Part shown: one piece after another, positions 1 through 8,739 of the stretch
How the letters are laid out: every line of letters starts with the position of its first letter
How positions within the stretch are numbered: position 1 is the first letter of the stretch
From: a virus
IMG/VR virus record: IMGVR_UViG_3300044630_001592
Span: 1 to 48,001 of that record
DNA: 48,001 nt
Strand: one strand, 5' to 3'
Made by a program: the position numbers and the translations under genes
Notes under the pieces: model-generated
The model's database searches: none
The model's input: only the letters and a program-made list of their open reading frames with translations
What the model was told of the DNA's origin: nothing

Positions 1-206
1 ACTTTAATCGCATGAACTATATCTTTTGATTTTGATACAAATAGTGTATAAATTATAGGTGCAGTTGTTTCTGAATAATTTCCTCTATGCCCATCTATAT
101 ATTGATATTCTTTGATTATATAAAAATTACCCCTAACCATCTGATTAGGAGTAACTTTATTTGCATCATCGATGAATCTTCTATATAGTGGATTGAAATT
201 ACTCAT
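1..206 (-). CDS. Partial conserved-looking protein of unknown function (N-terminal 68 residues)
   Basis: An ATG at 204-206 opens a frame with no stop through the left window edge, so only the N-terminus is visible. It begins MSNFNPLYRRFIDD and continues through a beta-rich stretch containing RGNFYIIKEYQYIDG and TAPIIYTLFVSK. I do not recognise the family. The start overlaps the last bases of the upstream glycosyltransferase gene by 8 nt, typical of the translational coupling in this gene string, and supports the frame being real. No signal peptide or membrane segment is visible in the portion present. Confidence 0.7.
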   Translation of the reverse strand, partial: MSNFNPLYRRFIDDANKVTPNQMVRGNFYIIKEYQYIDGHRGNYSETTAPIIYTLFVSKSKDIVHAIK

Positions 207-1470
207 CTTTTTTTAGCATCTTCAATTTAGGTAATTGCAGTTGTTGAAACTTAGGTTGTACTTTACTATAAATACCATATTGATTCAAAATTGTATCAAA
301 TAATTCGGTCATTTTTCCTAAACTAAAGTTCTGTTTATTCTGTTTTCCTAATTTAGATGATTCAACTTTGTATTTATCATAATTTTTATAAACATCTTTA
401 ATTTTAACCAAAGCTTTTGAAATATTTACATTAAACCACTTTGCCTCTTTTAATAAGAATTGGTCTGCTGCCGATTCATGTACTTCTTTTAATTCACCCT
501 CTAACAACACCGCACCATTCTTTAAGAAATCTAAATGACCACTCCAACCACTCACTATAACTGGCTTACCCGTCAAACTGAATTCTAATAATGGTCTACC
601 AAATCCTTCACCTTTTGTAAAGTTTAACATTGCCTTTACTTTTGGATGTTCGTATAATCCATTCATTTCAGTTTCAGTTAAATCACCATGTAATAAATAA
701 ATAGGAACTTGTCCATAATCTTTACCCAATACCTCTCTAATCTTTTTAATAGTTACCTCTCTATCCAATACACTAAATCCTGCTGAACTGGTTTTAAGAA
801 CTAATGCAGGTTTCTTCTTTTCGTTTTTAAATGCCATTGCGAATGTTTTAATCATCATTCCCACATTCTTTCTATCCTCACCCAAATCACCTCTTAACCA
901 ATGTCCTACAAATAAGAATGCAAAATCTTCTTTGATTTCATCTAATTCTGAAACATATTGAAAATCGTTAGTACCAAAGTTTTCATTAAATCCTTCAAAC
1001 AAAATTTCAACTGGTTTTTGGATTTTATGTTGTGCAATCAATTTACCACTTTGTTTATCTTGTTCATTATAAACAGTATCAACTAAACTTTTCTTTGAAT
1101 GCTCCGATGGTGTGATAATTAAATCCATCCTATTACAACCATGTATCCAATCTAATGCACAATGTGTGGTTTCGATTGCTGCCGTAATACCAATATTGTA
1201 AAACCCAACGGGTTGAAATTCATTTGGAACTGTAACTTGAATATAAATATCAGGTTTTTCTTGTACACCTGGAATAATATTATCAACTACCCATTTATGA
1301 AATTCATTATCGTAATTAAGAACATCCATTGGAGTCTGTCCCCAACGAGTGCTAATAACTTTAATATCAAATTTATCTAACTTATATAGAGAATGTAATA
1401 AATCTCTCGCGTGGTCACCATATCCACTCCTTGTTGCTACTGGTGCCTGAAATACTAATGTTGGTTTCAT
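199..1470 (-). CDS. Glycosyltransferase, GT-B fold (GT4-like)
   Basis: The 423-residue product resembles retaining group-1/GT4 glycosyltransferases. The visible signature is the C-terminal-domain E-x7-E motif GEGFGRPLLEF (E288 and E296), followed by KPVIVSGWSGHLDFL, the usual donor-nucleotide region. A glycine-containing N-terminal segment (VATRSGYGDHAR, residues 11-22) fits the first Rossmann domain. It starts one base after the stop of the 460-residue glycosyltransferase upstream, and the two were probably made from one message. The substrate cannot be read from sequence. Phage enzymes of this kind glycosylate DNA bases, virion proteins or host surface glycans. T4 alpha/beta-glucosyltransferases are a precedent for DNA, but no hydroxymethylase is visible here. 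Confidence 0.8.
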   Translation of the reverse strand: MKPTLVFQAPVATRSGYGDHARDLLHSLYKLDKFDIKVISTRWGQTPMDVLNYDNEFHKWVVDNIIPGVQEKPDIYIQVTVPNEFQPVGFYNIGITAAIETTHCALDWIHGCNRMDLIITPSEHSKKSLVDTVYNEQDKQSGKLIAQHKIQKPVEILFEGFNENFGTNDFQYVSELDEIKEDFAFLFVGHWLRGDLGEDRKNVGMMIKTFAMAFKNEKKKPALVLKTSSAGFSVLDREVTIKKIREVLGKDYGQVPIYLLHGDLTETEMNGLYEHPKVKAMLNFTKGEGFGRPLLEFSLTGKPVIVSGWSGHLDFLKNGAVLLEGELKEVHESAADQFLLKEAKWFNVNISKALVKIKDVYKNYDKYKVESSKLGKQNKQNFSLGKMTELFDTILNQYGIYSKVQPKFQQLQLPKLKMLKKDE

Positions 1471-1471
1471 A

Positions 1472-2854
1472 CTATAACTCTATTAACTTAAATTTTTTCT
1501 TTGGTGTCCAATTTTCAAATGCTCCTTCCATGCCATCTACTAATGTTTTACACATTGCTTCTCTGCTTAACAAACCATCTCCCAACATCCACTTTCTACC
1601 TTTGAATGCTGCTGCATCTCTATCCTCTTTTGGCATCCTATACCAATCCATAATTAAAGGTGAAATATCTTCAAAATCAACTCTATCATCAAAGATATAT
1701 GGAGTTGGAACTGAACCTGTTGTTGAACGAACTGGCCAAATTGGTTTAACCCAATCACCCCAAACTACTGTATTCTTTTTATGTCTATCATGCAATGAAC
1801 CAATCTCTACATAATCATCTGCGGTTAATAACTTACCAGTACCTTTATCTCTGAATCCACATTGGTCTTGTAGTCCACCTGTAACTGTTACGATAATAGG
1901 AGTTCCTGCCATTATAGATTCTGCAGTTGCTAATCCAAATCCTTCGTTAGATGCTACATTTATTGTTACATCTCCTAAATTATAAAGATAGTTCAATTGC
2001 TCTTCTGTATATCTGTTTGGTGCAAATACTACATTTGTTTCGGATGAGCAACACTCTGCTACTGTTCTTGGTAAATCTGTACCATGCTCTTCTACTGGTT
2101 GAGTATGCATTAGTAAACAAACTTTATCTCTATGCTCCGGTGCTAATGCCTCCACAAACTTATCAAAAGCTAGAATTACATCAATTGGTTGCTTTCTACG
2201 AATGTTTCTATTGTTCCAATATAAAACAAAATCATACTCTTTATCACCAAAGATTTCCTTTTTAAATTCTTTTGGAACTTCTACTGGTTTGTATAAATCA
2301 GAATTGATACCATGTGGCACATAACTTACTTGCCAATCGGCAGGTTTAACCCAATGTTTTTCTTTATCCCATCCCCATACTCTACGAGTAATACCATAAG
2401 TTTGTTTAGAAATACAACCAATCCAATCACAACTTTCGTAGTAATCTCTGTTGTATTTTGGGTCTGGTAAATCATCCCAAATGTGATAAAAGAAAAGGGG
2501 TACTGATTGACGAATTTCATGCTCAATTTCATACAACCAAATCCAATATCTCGGGTCTGTAAAGTGAAGAATTGCATCAGGTTTTTCAATCATCAACAAC
2601 TGACGGATAATATCTGGATTACCATAACCATCCGATGGATAAATTTTAACCGAAGCATCTGCTACCTTTGTTATCTCTCTAACATTGTCATTTAAATCTA
2701 AAACTTTACCTGCTTCCGGATGTTTGATTGCTGCTCCTAATTGTACCCAATCGTACTTATCAACCGTTCCCATAACTAATTGTTTGGAAACATTGGCGAT
2801 TCCACTCGACATTCGGAGGTCATCCGATAATAATAGTATTTTCTTTTTTGCCAT
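1472..2854 (-). CDS. Glycosyltransferase, GT-B fold (GT4-like)
   Basis: The 460-residue product begins MAKKKILLLSDDLRMSSGIA, a Rossmann strand plus a glycine loop typical of GT-B glycosyltransferases. The C-terminal domain has VASNEGFGLATAESIMAGTP with the E-x7-E pair at E304 and E312, which binds the nucleotide-sugar donor in GT4 enzymes. HGINSDLYKP (residues 181-190) matches the linker after which many GT4 proteins begin the second domain. It is followed directly by a second GT gene of the same fold but low similarity. A short spacer of about 30 nt separates it from the nuclease gene upstream, and I see no clear promoter there. Substrate unknown. Confidence 0.82.
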   Translation of the reverse strand: MAKKKILLLSDDLRMSSGIANVSKQLVMGTVDKYDWVQLGAAIKHPEAGKVLDLNDNVREITKVADASVKIYPSDGYGNPDIIRQLLMIEKPDAILHFTDPRYWIWLYEIEHEIRQSVPLFFYHIWDDLPDPKYNRDYYESCDWIGCISKQTYGITRRVWGWDKEKHWVKPADWQVSYVPHGINSDLYKPVEVPKEFKKEIFGDKEYDFVLYWNNRNIRRKQPIDVILAFDKFVEALAPEHRDKVCLLMHTQPVEEHGTDLPRTVAECCSSETNVVFAPNRYTEEQLNYLYNLGDVTINVASNEGFGLATAESIMAGTPIIVTVTGGLQDQCGFRDKGTGKLLTADDYVEIGSLHDRHKKNTVVWGDWVKPIWPVRSTTGSVPTPYIFDDRVDFEDISPLIMDWYRMPKEDRDAAAFKGRKWMLGDGLLSREAMCKTLVDGMEGAFENWTPKKKFKLIEL

Positions 2855-2886
2855 AACTTTTATTTATAATTATATGTATTGGAAAT

Positions 2887-3759
2887 TTAGATTTTTCCAT
2901 CACAAATTCCTCTTTGAGAGAACTCACACCATTTACAATTCTTCTTATTTTTACCAGGGTTCTTTACAAATTCTACTTGTCTGTATTCACCATTTTCATC
3001 AAATACACTATCTACAAATTCTCTAAAAGAAGTCCATGCTTTGTTTACAGATGGTTTACCACTTGCAGGTATATGCTTTGAAATACGAGGTATTGTATAA
3101 TCTGTAGATTCTGATACTTTACGTTTTAATATGATGAATTCGGCATCAATCATATCTTGAGATATATTCAATAACTCTGCGTAGAATTTCTTATAAAGGA
3201 GAATCTGTGCATTTTTAATATCATCTGCTTTTTGGTATTTATTCCAACCCATAGTAGATGTTTTAAAATCTATAATACGATAGCGACCTGTAACTTTGTT
3301 TCTAACCACCATATCTAAAAATCCTAAAAAACTTACATTTTCAGCAATTTTAGTATTGATAGGTTGTTCGATTGCTACTAACTCATCATTTGTTAATGAA
3401 AAGAAACTGTTGAAGTTTTTAGGTTTTTGGAAATAATCTAATATAAGATTTCCATCTTCTAAAAACTCAACCAATTCTTCTTTTGTACAAATAGGATTAG
3501 TACCATCTAATGATTCTTTTAAATACAACTCACGCATCTTCTCTTTCAAGAATGCTTTTGTATCCATTAGTTTATCTGCTTGTGATTTTGAAATACGCAA
3601 ACACTTATCCAAATATGTTTGGAGTGTTTCGTGCATTGCAGTTCCAAATACTAAATGGATATTTGATGTAGAGATGGATAACCCATCAATATAATTCAAC
3701 TTATACTGATATGGGCATCCGCTCCACATTGAGTATTGACTAAAAGAAACTCTTCCCAC
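2887..3759 (-). CDS. PD-(D/E)XK nuclease, Cas4/AddB-like with Fe-S cysteines
   Basis: The 290-residue protein has the RecB-family nuclease core: GTAMHETL (H43), FLGFLDMVV (D149), RIIDFKTS (D164, K166) and the QxxxY motif QILLY (Q185, Y189). Four cysteines occupy the positions that ligate a 4Fe-4S staple in Cas4 and AddB: C15 in SGCPYQYK, then C275, C278 and C286 in CKWCEFSQRGIC. It is therefore probably an Fe-S single-strand exonuclease acting in recombination or end processing. The start is GTG, overlapping the gp62 stop as TAGTG, so it is translated with the clamp-loader operon. No helicase domain is present. The absence of nearby CRISPR genes argues against a role in spacer acquisition. 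Confidence 0.82.
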   Translation of the reverse strand: MGRVSFSQYSMWSGCPYQYKLNYIDGLSISTSNIHLVFGTAMHETLQTYLDKCLRISKSQADKLMDTKAFLKEKMRELYLKESLDGTNPICTKEELVEFLEDGNLILDYFQKPKNFNSFFSLTNDELVAIEQPINTKIAENVSFLGFLDMVVRNKVTGRYRIIDFKTSTMGWNKYQKADDIKNAQILLYKKFYAELLNISQDMIDAEFIILKRKVSESTDYTIPRISKHIPASGKPSVNKAWTSFREFVDSVFDENGEYRQVEFVKNPGKNKKNCKWCEFSQRGICDGKI

Positions 3760-4211
3760 TATATTTTAAGTTTAAGTTTGGTAATTTGTTTTGAATCAAT
3801 ACCATATTTTTCACAGATGAATTTAATGTTTTCTCTACCCTCTCTCGAAGAATATAGAATTTCTATGTAATCCATAGCTTGATGCTCAGAACAAATATAC
3901 TCATTTTTTATGAGATTAACAAGCCATTCCTCATATTTTTCTCCTGCTTTTCCTTTAATATATTTTAGGTAATACTTTCCTTTAGGGATGATGTTTATGT
4001 ACAACTTATACATTTCCTTCGGTGATAGAGTTTGCGTTAAAGGAAGTATGGTTGCAATGAGTTCTACCCATTCAGGTTTCATCGAAAGGAATCTATTAAT
4101 CATAAAGTTACTCCATGTCTTAACATCCTCCTCTGATAATTTATCAAAGTAGTTTGGGTCTTGTTCCGATGTAATTGCAGCAATGTGGTCAAATAACTTT
4201 TTCCCTGCCAT
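3759..4211 (-). CDS. 62: Clamp loader small subunit, gp62-like
   Basis: The 150-residue protein resembles T4 gp62 and its relatives in other T4-like phages: the segment WSNFMINRFLSMKPEWVELI near residues 34-53 and KEMYKLYINIIPKGKYYLKY near residues 80-99 fit the family pattern. gp62 pairs with four gp44 ATPase subunits to load the gp45 clamp onto DNA. Length is slightly below T4 gp62 (187 residues). It overlaps the zinc-ribbon gene upstream by one base (TAATG) and the nuclease gene downstream (TAGTG), so the three are translationally coupled. Identification rests on remembered family pattern plus synteny with gp44 and is not based on a search. Confidence 0.8.
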   Translation of the reverse strand: MAGKKLFDHIAAITSEQDPNYFDKLSEEDVKTWSNFMINRFLSMKPEWVELIATILPLTQTLSPKEMYKLYINIIPKGKYYLKYIKGKAGEKYEEWLVNLIKNEYICSEHQAMDYIEILYSSREGRENIKFICEKYGIDSKQITKLKLKI

Positions 4212-4450
4212 TATTCTACTATTGATGATGGTTTATCTCTCAATTCCAAAGGTAATAACTCTTGCAATGCTTTACCACATTGAGTACAAAGATACATTTC
4301 AATTGGAATGATTGAATCTTGTGCTTGGCCTGTTACTAATCTTGATAATTTTTTGAATCTAAATCCTGGCATAAATACTTTGTTGCCACATTCACAATCC
4401 ATATCTCTTGCATCACTTATATTGATGCCCATTGGTAATCCTTGTTCCAT
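4211..4450 (-). CDS. Small zinc-ribbon protein inserted between gp44 and gp62
   Basis: The 79-residue product has two cysteine pairs, CECG near residue 19 and CTQCG near residue 56, the spacing of a four-Cys zinc ribbon. The region between them is basic (FRFKKLSRL), compatible with nucleic-acid or protein binding. It overlaps gp44 and gp62 by one base on either side through TAATG junctions, so its dose is tied to the clamp loader. T4 has gp44 and gp62 adjacent. A clamp-loader-associated or late-transcription role can be imagined because gp45 is also a transcription activator in T4, but that is inference only. Confidence 0.7.
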   Translation of the reverse strand: MEQGLPMGINISDARDMDCECGNKVFMPGFRFKKLSRLVTGQAQDSIIPIEMYLCTQCGKALQELLPLELRDKPSSIVE

Positions 4451-5397
4451 TACTTTATAATGTTTAAAATTTGAATAATTGTACTCATAAATACGATTTC
4501 TTTATCTACTACTAATGCATCTTTGGATATACCTTCTGCTATAGTTAAGATTACATTTGCCGTATTACCTGCTGCATATTCATCTACCTTATCGTATAAC
4601 ATAGAATACATTTCAGAATAATCGTTTAATCTATTATCAGCAACCGCTTGTCTGATATTCATAAACATATTACGTTTGTCATCATTTGCTTTTAACAAAT
4701 CTACTAATTTAGTTTGGAAGTTAGATTCCACCATAATTTGATGGTCTACTTTCAACTCTCCTTTTGCAGATTGTAATTGGCAAGTATTTAAGATTCTACG
4801 AATATCTGGATAATATGAACTGATAATATCTGCTACATTTTTTAAATCGTATTTAATCTTTTCTGCATCCAAAATTTTAGTCACCTGAACTGCTACATCT
4901 TTCTTTGTAGGTGGTGTGATTGCAAATGTTTGACATCTACTTTTGATTGGGTCAATAATCTTTTCGTGATAATTACACGTTAAGATAAATCTACAATGTT
5001 TAGAGAATGTTTCCATTAAGTTACGCAAGATTGCCTGTGCGTTTGGAGTCATATAATCAAACTCATCCAAAATGATAATTTTAAATCCTGCAAATCCCAT
5101 TGAGGATGCAAAGTTCTTCACCTTATTACGAACTGTATCTACGTTGTTCTCATCTGATGCGTTGATAATCATACTATCACATTTGATTGTATTTACAATT
5201 AGTTTTGCAAGTGTGGTTTTACCAGTTCCTGCTTTACCATGTAATAACAAATGTGGAATATCATTATTGTCCAAATATTGTTGAATGGTTTCCTTTACGG
5301 TTTCATTACCAACATATTCGGCAAGAGTTTGTGGACGGTATTTCTCTACCCATAAACTATGCTCTCTTTTACTATTTTCGTTTGCGAAAAAACTCAT
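4450..5397 (-). CDS. 44: Clamp loader large subunit, gp44-like AAA+ ATPase
   Basis: The 315-residue protein is an RFC-type AAA+ ATPase. It opens with WVEKYRPQTLAEYVGN, the RFC box, followed by Walker A HGKAGTGKTTLAKL (about residues 53-66), Walker B ILDEFDYM and the arginine-finger SRC motif in KSRCQTF. Length is close to T4 gp44 (319 residues). With gp62 it loads the gp45 clamp at primer-template junctions. It lies just downstream of dUTPase with a spacer of 6 bases and is coupled to the zinc-ribbon gene by a one-base overlap. All key ATPase motifs look intact. Confidence 0.95.
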   Translation of the reverse strand: MSFFANENSKREHSLWVEKYRPQTLAEYVGNETVKETIQQYLDNNDIPHLLLHGKAGTGKTTLAKLIVNTIKCDSMIINASDENNVDTVRNKVKNFASSMGFAGFKIIILDEFDYMTPNAQAILRNLMETFSKHCRFILTCNYHEKIIDPIKSRCQTFAITPPTKKDVAVQVTKILDAEKIKYDLKNVADIISSYYPDIRRILNTCQLQSAKGELKVDHQIMVESNFQTKLVDLLKANDDKRNMFMNIRQAVADNRLNDYSEMYSMLYDKVDEYAAGNTANVILTIAEGISKDALVVDKEIVFMSTIIQILNIIK

Positions 5398-5403
5398 CTT
5401 TTT

Positions 5404-5829
5404 TTATTTACCTGTTGAACCAAATCCACCTATACCTCTACTACTTTCACTTAATTCATCTACTACTTTTAATTGAATAACCGGATGAGGAACTATAATT
5501 ATTTGACAAACCCTGTCACCAACATTATACGCAATAGAATCTAAACCATTCAATTTAATAAATGTTGCTTGTAATTCACCTCTATAACCTGCATCAATTA
5601 CACCAACTGAATTACTCAATATCAATTCTGTGTTTCGTATCGATGAACGAGGAAATACTAATCCAACCATACCATCTGGTATTTCCATAGCAATTCCCAA
5701 ACCATAAGTGATTTGAAATGATGTATTTTCTATGATTTTAGTTGCTACTAAATCCAATCCTGCATCACTCTCTTTTGCGTATGCTGGTTTAACTGAATTT
5801 TCATCCAATAATTTAATCTTTACTTTCAT
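5404..5829 (-). CDS. dut: dUTP diphosphatase (trimeric dUTPase)
   Basis: The 141-residue protein has all five motifs of trimeric dUTPases: SDAGLDL (motif 1), FPRSSI (2), GVIDAGYRGE (3), RVCQIIIVP (4) and the glycine-rich C-terminal RGIGGFGSTGK (5). The enzyme hydrolyses dUTP to dUMP and pyrophosphate, keeping uracil out of phage DNA and feeding dTMP synthesis. The start overlaps the small upstream gene by 17 bases. T4 uses the unrelated Dda-type gp56 dCTPase/dUTPase, so this phage follows the host-like route. No thymidylate synthase is visible in the window. Confidence 0.97.
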   Translation of the reverse strand: MKVKIKLLDENSVKPAYAKESDAGLDLVATKIIENTSFQITYGLGIAMEIPDGMVGLVFPRSSIRNTELILSNSVGVIDAGYRGELQATFIKLNGLDSIAYNVGDRVCQIIIVPHPVIQLKVVDELSESSRGIGGFGSTGK

Positions 5830-6130
5830 TTTTTTCTGTTTGCTCTTTTCTTACCGCTTTAGTTTCTTCTGAAATTTCTCTTGGGAAAATTCTAAAAGTC
5901 ATTCCATTTTGTTGGAAATTCAATCCTTCACCTGTTTCTGGTTGGATTTGTAAAATCATCGGTGCTGATTCTTCTCCTTCATTTGACCATGCAAAAACTA
6001 TTGGTTCATTGTTAAAAAATTGAAAACACCATTCTGCATCTACGATTGGTTTTGATTCAGGTGTGTTGATACTACCTGCTTTTTGTTGTTGTAATTCCTC
6101 TTGTGGAAATAATTCTAATTGTTCTGCCAT
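5813..6130 (-). CDS. Small early protein of unknown function
   Basis: The 105-residue acidic protein begins MAEQLELFPQEELQQQ and has one compact segment, WCFQFFNNEPIVFAW to NGMTFRIFPREI, before a charged tail rich in E and K. I do not recognise a family. A QLELFPQ-type peptide resembles clamp-binding PIP-like motifs (Q-L-x-L-F); since the gene sits between DNA polymerase and the clamp-loader genes, an interaction with gp45 is a testable idea, not a conclusion. It follows a well-formed Bacteroidetes-type promoter at 6153-6183 and is the first gene of the unit running into dut, 44, zinc ribbon, 62 and nuclease. Confidence 0.75.
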   Translation of the reverse strand: MAEQLELFPQEELQQQKAGSINTPESKPIVDAEWCFQFFNNEPIVFAWSNEGEESAPMILQIQPETGEGLNFQQNGMTFRIFPREISEETKAVRKEQTEKNESKD

Positions 6131-6152
6131 TTTATTTTTATTTAATTGTTTA

Positions 6153-6183
6153 CAAATATACGAAAAATATTTTAGAAATCAAA
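6153..6183 (-). promoter_or_regulatory. Early promoter for the dut-44-62 unit
   Basis: Sense strand reads TTTG, 19 bases, TATATTTG. This matches the Bacteroidetes sigma-A pattern TTTG-N17-23-TAnnTTTG. It overlaps the gp43 stop region and precedes the 105-residue gene by about 22 bases. Confidence 0.75.
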
Positions 6184-8730
6184 GAATTTTTTTGCAGTTT
6201 GAACTTCGTTAGATGCTTTGTTCCATTTCAATGCGTTGTAAAAATCATCTAATTTGTTTTCCAACTCTGCTTTATAAATCATATCTCTATCAATATACTG
6301 TTCTATAAAATCCATAATTTCTTTTGGGTCGTTGTAATCTTTGAATGCAACTGTATCTAACCCTAATGGATTTTGTCTTAAATACACCCACTTAACTTTA
6401 TCACCATCTCTAATTGGTTCGTGCTTAAACGGTGAATTAAAGAATTTCAATAATCGGTTGTATGCAATTCCTGCTTTAACGTGTGCGGGTGTTCCTTTTT
6501 CAAACACTGCAATCTGTAACCCACTATCCTTTCTCCATTTACCATTATCATATTTACTCAACTCTTTAATTGCTCCACCTTTTGCAATGGTTTTAACTGG
6601 AAGTGTTGGTAAACTATTTTTAAATTCAATTAGGGTTTTATCTATATAATCATTATCTTTACCCATAAGAATATCTTTCAACATTGTTGACATAAATCCT
6701 TGAAATGCTTTAGGGAATGATGAACGAACTACATCTAAACCTTTTACGTCCAACTTATCACATTTGATACCATTCTTTAATACCATCCATTGTGCGTATC
6801 GTTTCTTTGCTACCCAAAAACCTGCTTTAGAGATATACTCTTTTTTGATTTCAAATCTATGTTTATCTTTTGGTATTCCAAAGAATCTTTCTGATAATAA
6901 ATCGTAAAAGTTGTTTAAAAATGTTTGGGTTTCTTCTGCAATAGTATTAACCTCATCCGCCATTCTTTGTTCATCGAATGTTTTGTATTCTGGAAAACGA
7001 TGTTTAACCAAAGGTTCTGCCATCATATAAATAGAATCAGTATCGATGTAGACGTTGTAATCTTCTTTTGTACCTAACTCTTTCCAATATTTGATGTTTG
7101 CCATCTCTGCCGTTTTCTTAATAACAGTTTGCCCCGTAATCGTAACTGCCTCTGCATTATCAATATCGTAAAACCGAAAGGCAGGAAGACCAAGAACACC
7201 ATACATAGAATTAAGCAAAATCTTTTGAACAAGCTGCCTTTTCGCATAAAACTCATATTTTTCCGTATCACCCGCTTCACCATATTGACTTTCTAATTTT
7301 CTGAATTCAACTCTTTGTTTAAACCAAGTATCCAGAATATCAGCAATAAGACCGGGTTTGTCCTGATTGTACAAAACTCCGTTTGCCGCAACTCCTAAAT
7401 TGCTATCTTTTATAACGTCTTGGAGTTCTGAACTACTATATTCATAAGTATCGTCTTTCCCAACAATTGTATAATTCCTATCTACACCTCTTACCCATTC
7501 TTCAGGATTCCAATTGGAAATCTTACCAATCTTTGTTTCTGGTGAAATATTAAGAGTCATAATGATTGATGGATATAGAGATGTTAAGTCCAAGTCATAA
7601 ATCCAATCATACTTACCAACAATAGGTTCTTTTACATAAGCTCCGATAAACTTCTCTTCGTTATTATCACGAAGTGCCTGCATCTTCTCCTTTCTATCCT
7701 TTGGTTTGTTTGGTGCTACTAAACCTTTCTTTTTCAAATACGCTAAACACGCACCCTCTAAATATTTCGATGAGAACATATAATCTTCATACGGAACAAA
7801 TCCCGCGTGGCAGATTGCCCTACATAACTCAATGAATTGTAGTTTTTCATCCATTGATACTACCAATTCCACATCGACAATGTTATATTCAATAAACTTT
7901 TCTAAATCGTTTTCGAATAAATCATCCAAACTTCCTTCGTATTCAATCTTACCTCTACCCAACTCTTTCTTTGCTATGTGGTCTAATGTATATGAACTCT
8001 CTAAACCATAGTTATAGTTTTTGTAAAGGTTGATGTAATCTAAAATAGATACACCACCAAAACTCCATCTTTGTCTGTAAGGAGAATAGAATGTTTCTGA
8101 TATAGGTGATAATCTTTTTGCGTGTCCTTCACCACATACCCTTTTAATACGATTGTATAAATAAGGAATATCAAAGAAGTCAATATTCCAACCTGTTAGA
8201 ATAGTAGGATTCACACCTTGATAATAAGTTAAAAATGCTAATAGCAAATTCTTCTCATTATCAAAGATGTGTACACTAACACTACGACCATCTTTATTGA
8301 ATTGTTGAGCAGTGTTCTTTACCTTTCTTGCCTTATCCAACACAAACACATCATACAATTTGGTTACACTATCGTGTGAAGCAATTGCAGTGATTTCATT
8401 TTTTGCATCAAAGGTGTTTGGTAAACCACTAATCATTTCAACCTCAATATCAAAGGTCATTGTTCTGTTTCCTGCTGATGGAATATCAGAATCGTATATA
8501 TCAACTAATACTCTGGTTGTTTCTGGAACATCGGATTCAAATAAATCAGGTGATTCATCTTTTTCCCATTTAGAAATCTTCCGTAATTTATCACCATACA
8601 TAGAACGATGTTCACCTTGCTGGTCTTTAACATATGCATACTTTCTGTACGGAAATGTTTGATACCCATTAGCATCATCCCATAAGTGAATTAAATTCTT
8701 TTGTCTTTCGTAATAAATATTTTGATACAT
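6172..8730 (-). CDS. 43: DNA polymerase, family B (gp43-like), with 3'-5' exonuclease
   Basis: The 852-residue protein is the replicative polymerase. The exonuclease domain shows MTFDIEVEMI (D94, E96) and TGWNIDFFDIPYL. The polymerase domain shows motif A DLDLTSLYPSIIM, motif B RQLVQKILLNSMYGVLG and motif C VYIDTDSIYM, all intact. Length is near T4 gp43 (898 residues). It should synthesise both strands with gp45, gp44/62, gp41 and gp32, all encoded nearby. The gene starts 9 bases after the upstream methyltransferase stop and has no clear promoter of its own. No intein or homing-endonuclease insertion is seen, although T4-like polymerases often host them. Confidence 0.97.
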   Translation of the reverse strand: MYQNIYYERQKNLIHLWDDANGYQTFPYRKYAYVKDQQGEHRSMYGDKLRKISKWEKDESPDLFESDVPETTRVLVDIYDSDIPSAGNRTMTFDIEVEMISGLPNTFDAKNEITAIASHDSVTKLYDVFVLDKARKVKNTAQQFNKDGRSVSVHIFDNEKNLLLAFLTYYQGVNPTILTGWNIDFFDIPYLYNRIKRVCGEGHAKRLSPISETFYSPYRQRWSFGGVSILDYINLYKNYNYGLESSYTLDHIAKKELGRGKIEYEGSLDDLFENDLEKFIEYNIVDVELVVSMDEKLQFIELCRAICHAGFVPYEDYMFSSKYLEGACLAYLKKKGLVAPNKPKDRKEKMQALRDNNEEKFIGAYVKEPIVGKYDWIYDLDLTSLYPSIIMTLNISPETKIGKISNWNPEEWVRGVDRNYTIVGKDDTYEYSSSELQDVIKDSNLGVAANGVLYNQDKPGLIADILDTWFKQRVEFRKLESQYGEAGDTEKYEFYAKRQLVQKILLNSMYGVLGLPAFRFYDIDNAEAVTITGQTVIKKTAEMANIKYWKELGTKEDYNVYIDTDSIYMMAEPLVKHRFPEYKTFDEQRMADEVNTIAEETQTFLNNFYDLLSERFFGIPKDKHRFEIKKEYISKAGFWVAKKRYAQWMVLKNGIKCDKLDVKGLDVVRSSFPKAFQGFMSTMLKDILMGKDNDYIDKTLIEFKNSLPTLPVKTIAKGGAIKELSKYDNGKWRKDSGLQIAVFEKGTPAHVKAGIAYNRLLKFFNSPFKHEPIRDGDKVKWVYLRQNPLGLDTVAFKDYNDPKEIMDFIEQYIDRDMIYKAELENKLDDFYNALKWNKASNEVQTAKKFFDF

Positions 8731-8739
8731 ACTTTAATT

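Noticed and set aside
2887-3759. CRISPR-associated Cas4 with adjacent array
   Set aside because: No repeats of regular spacing and no other cas genes are visible; the protein belongs to a replication operon.
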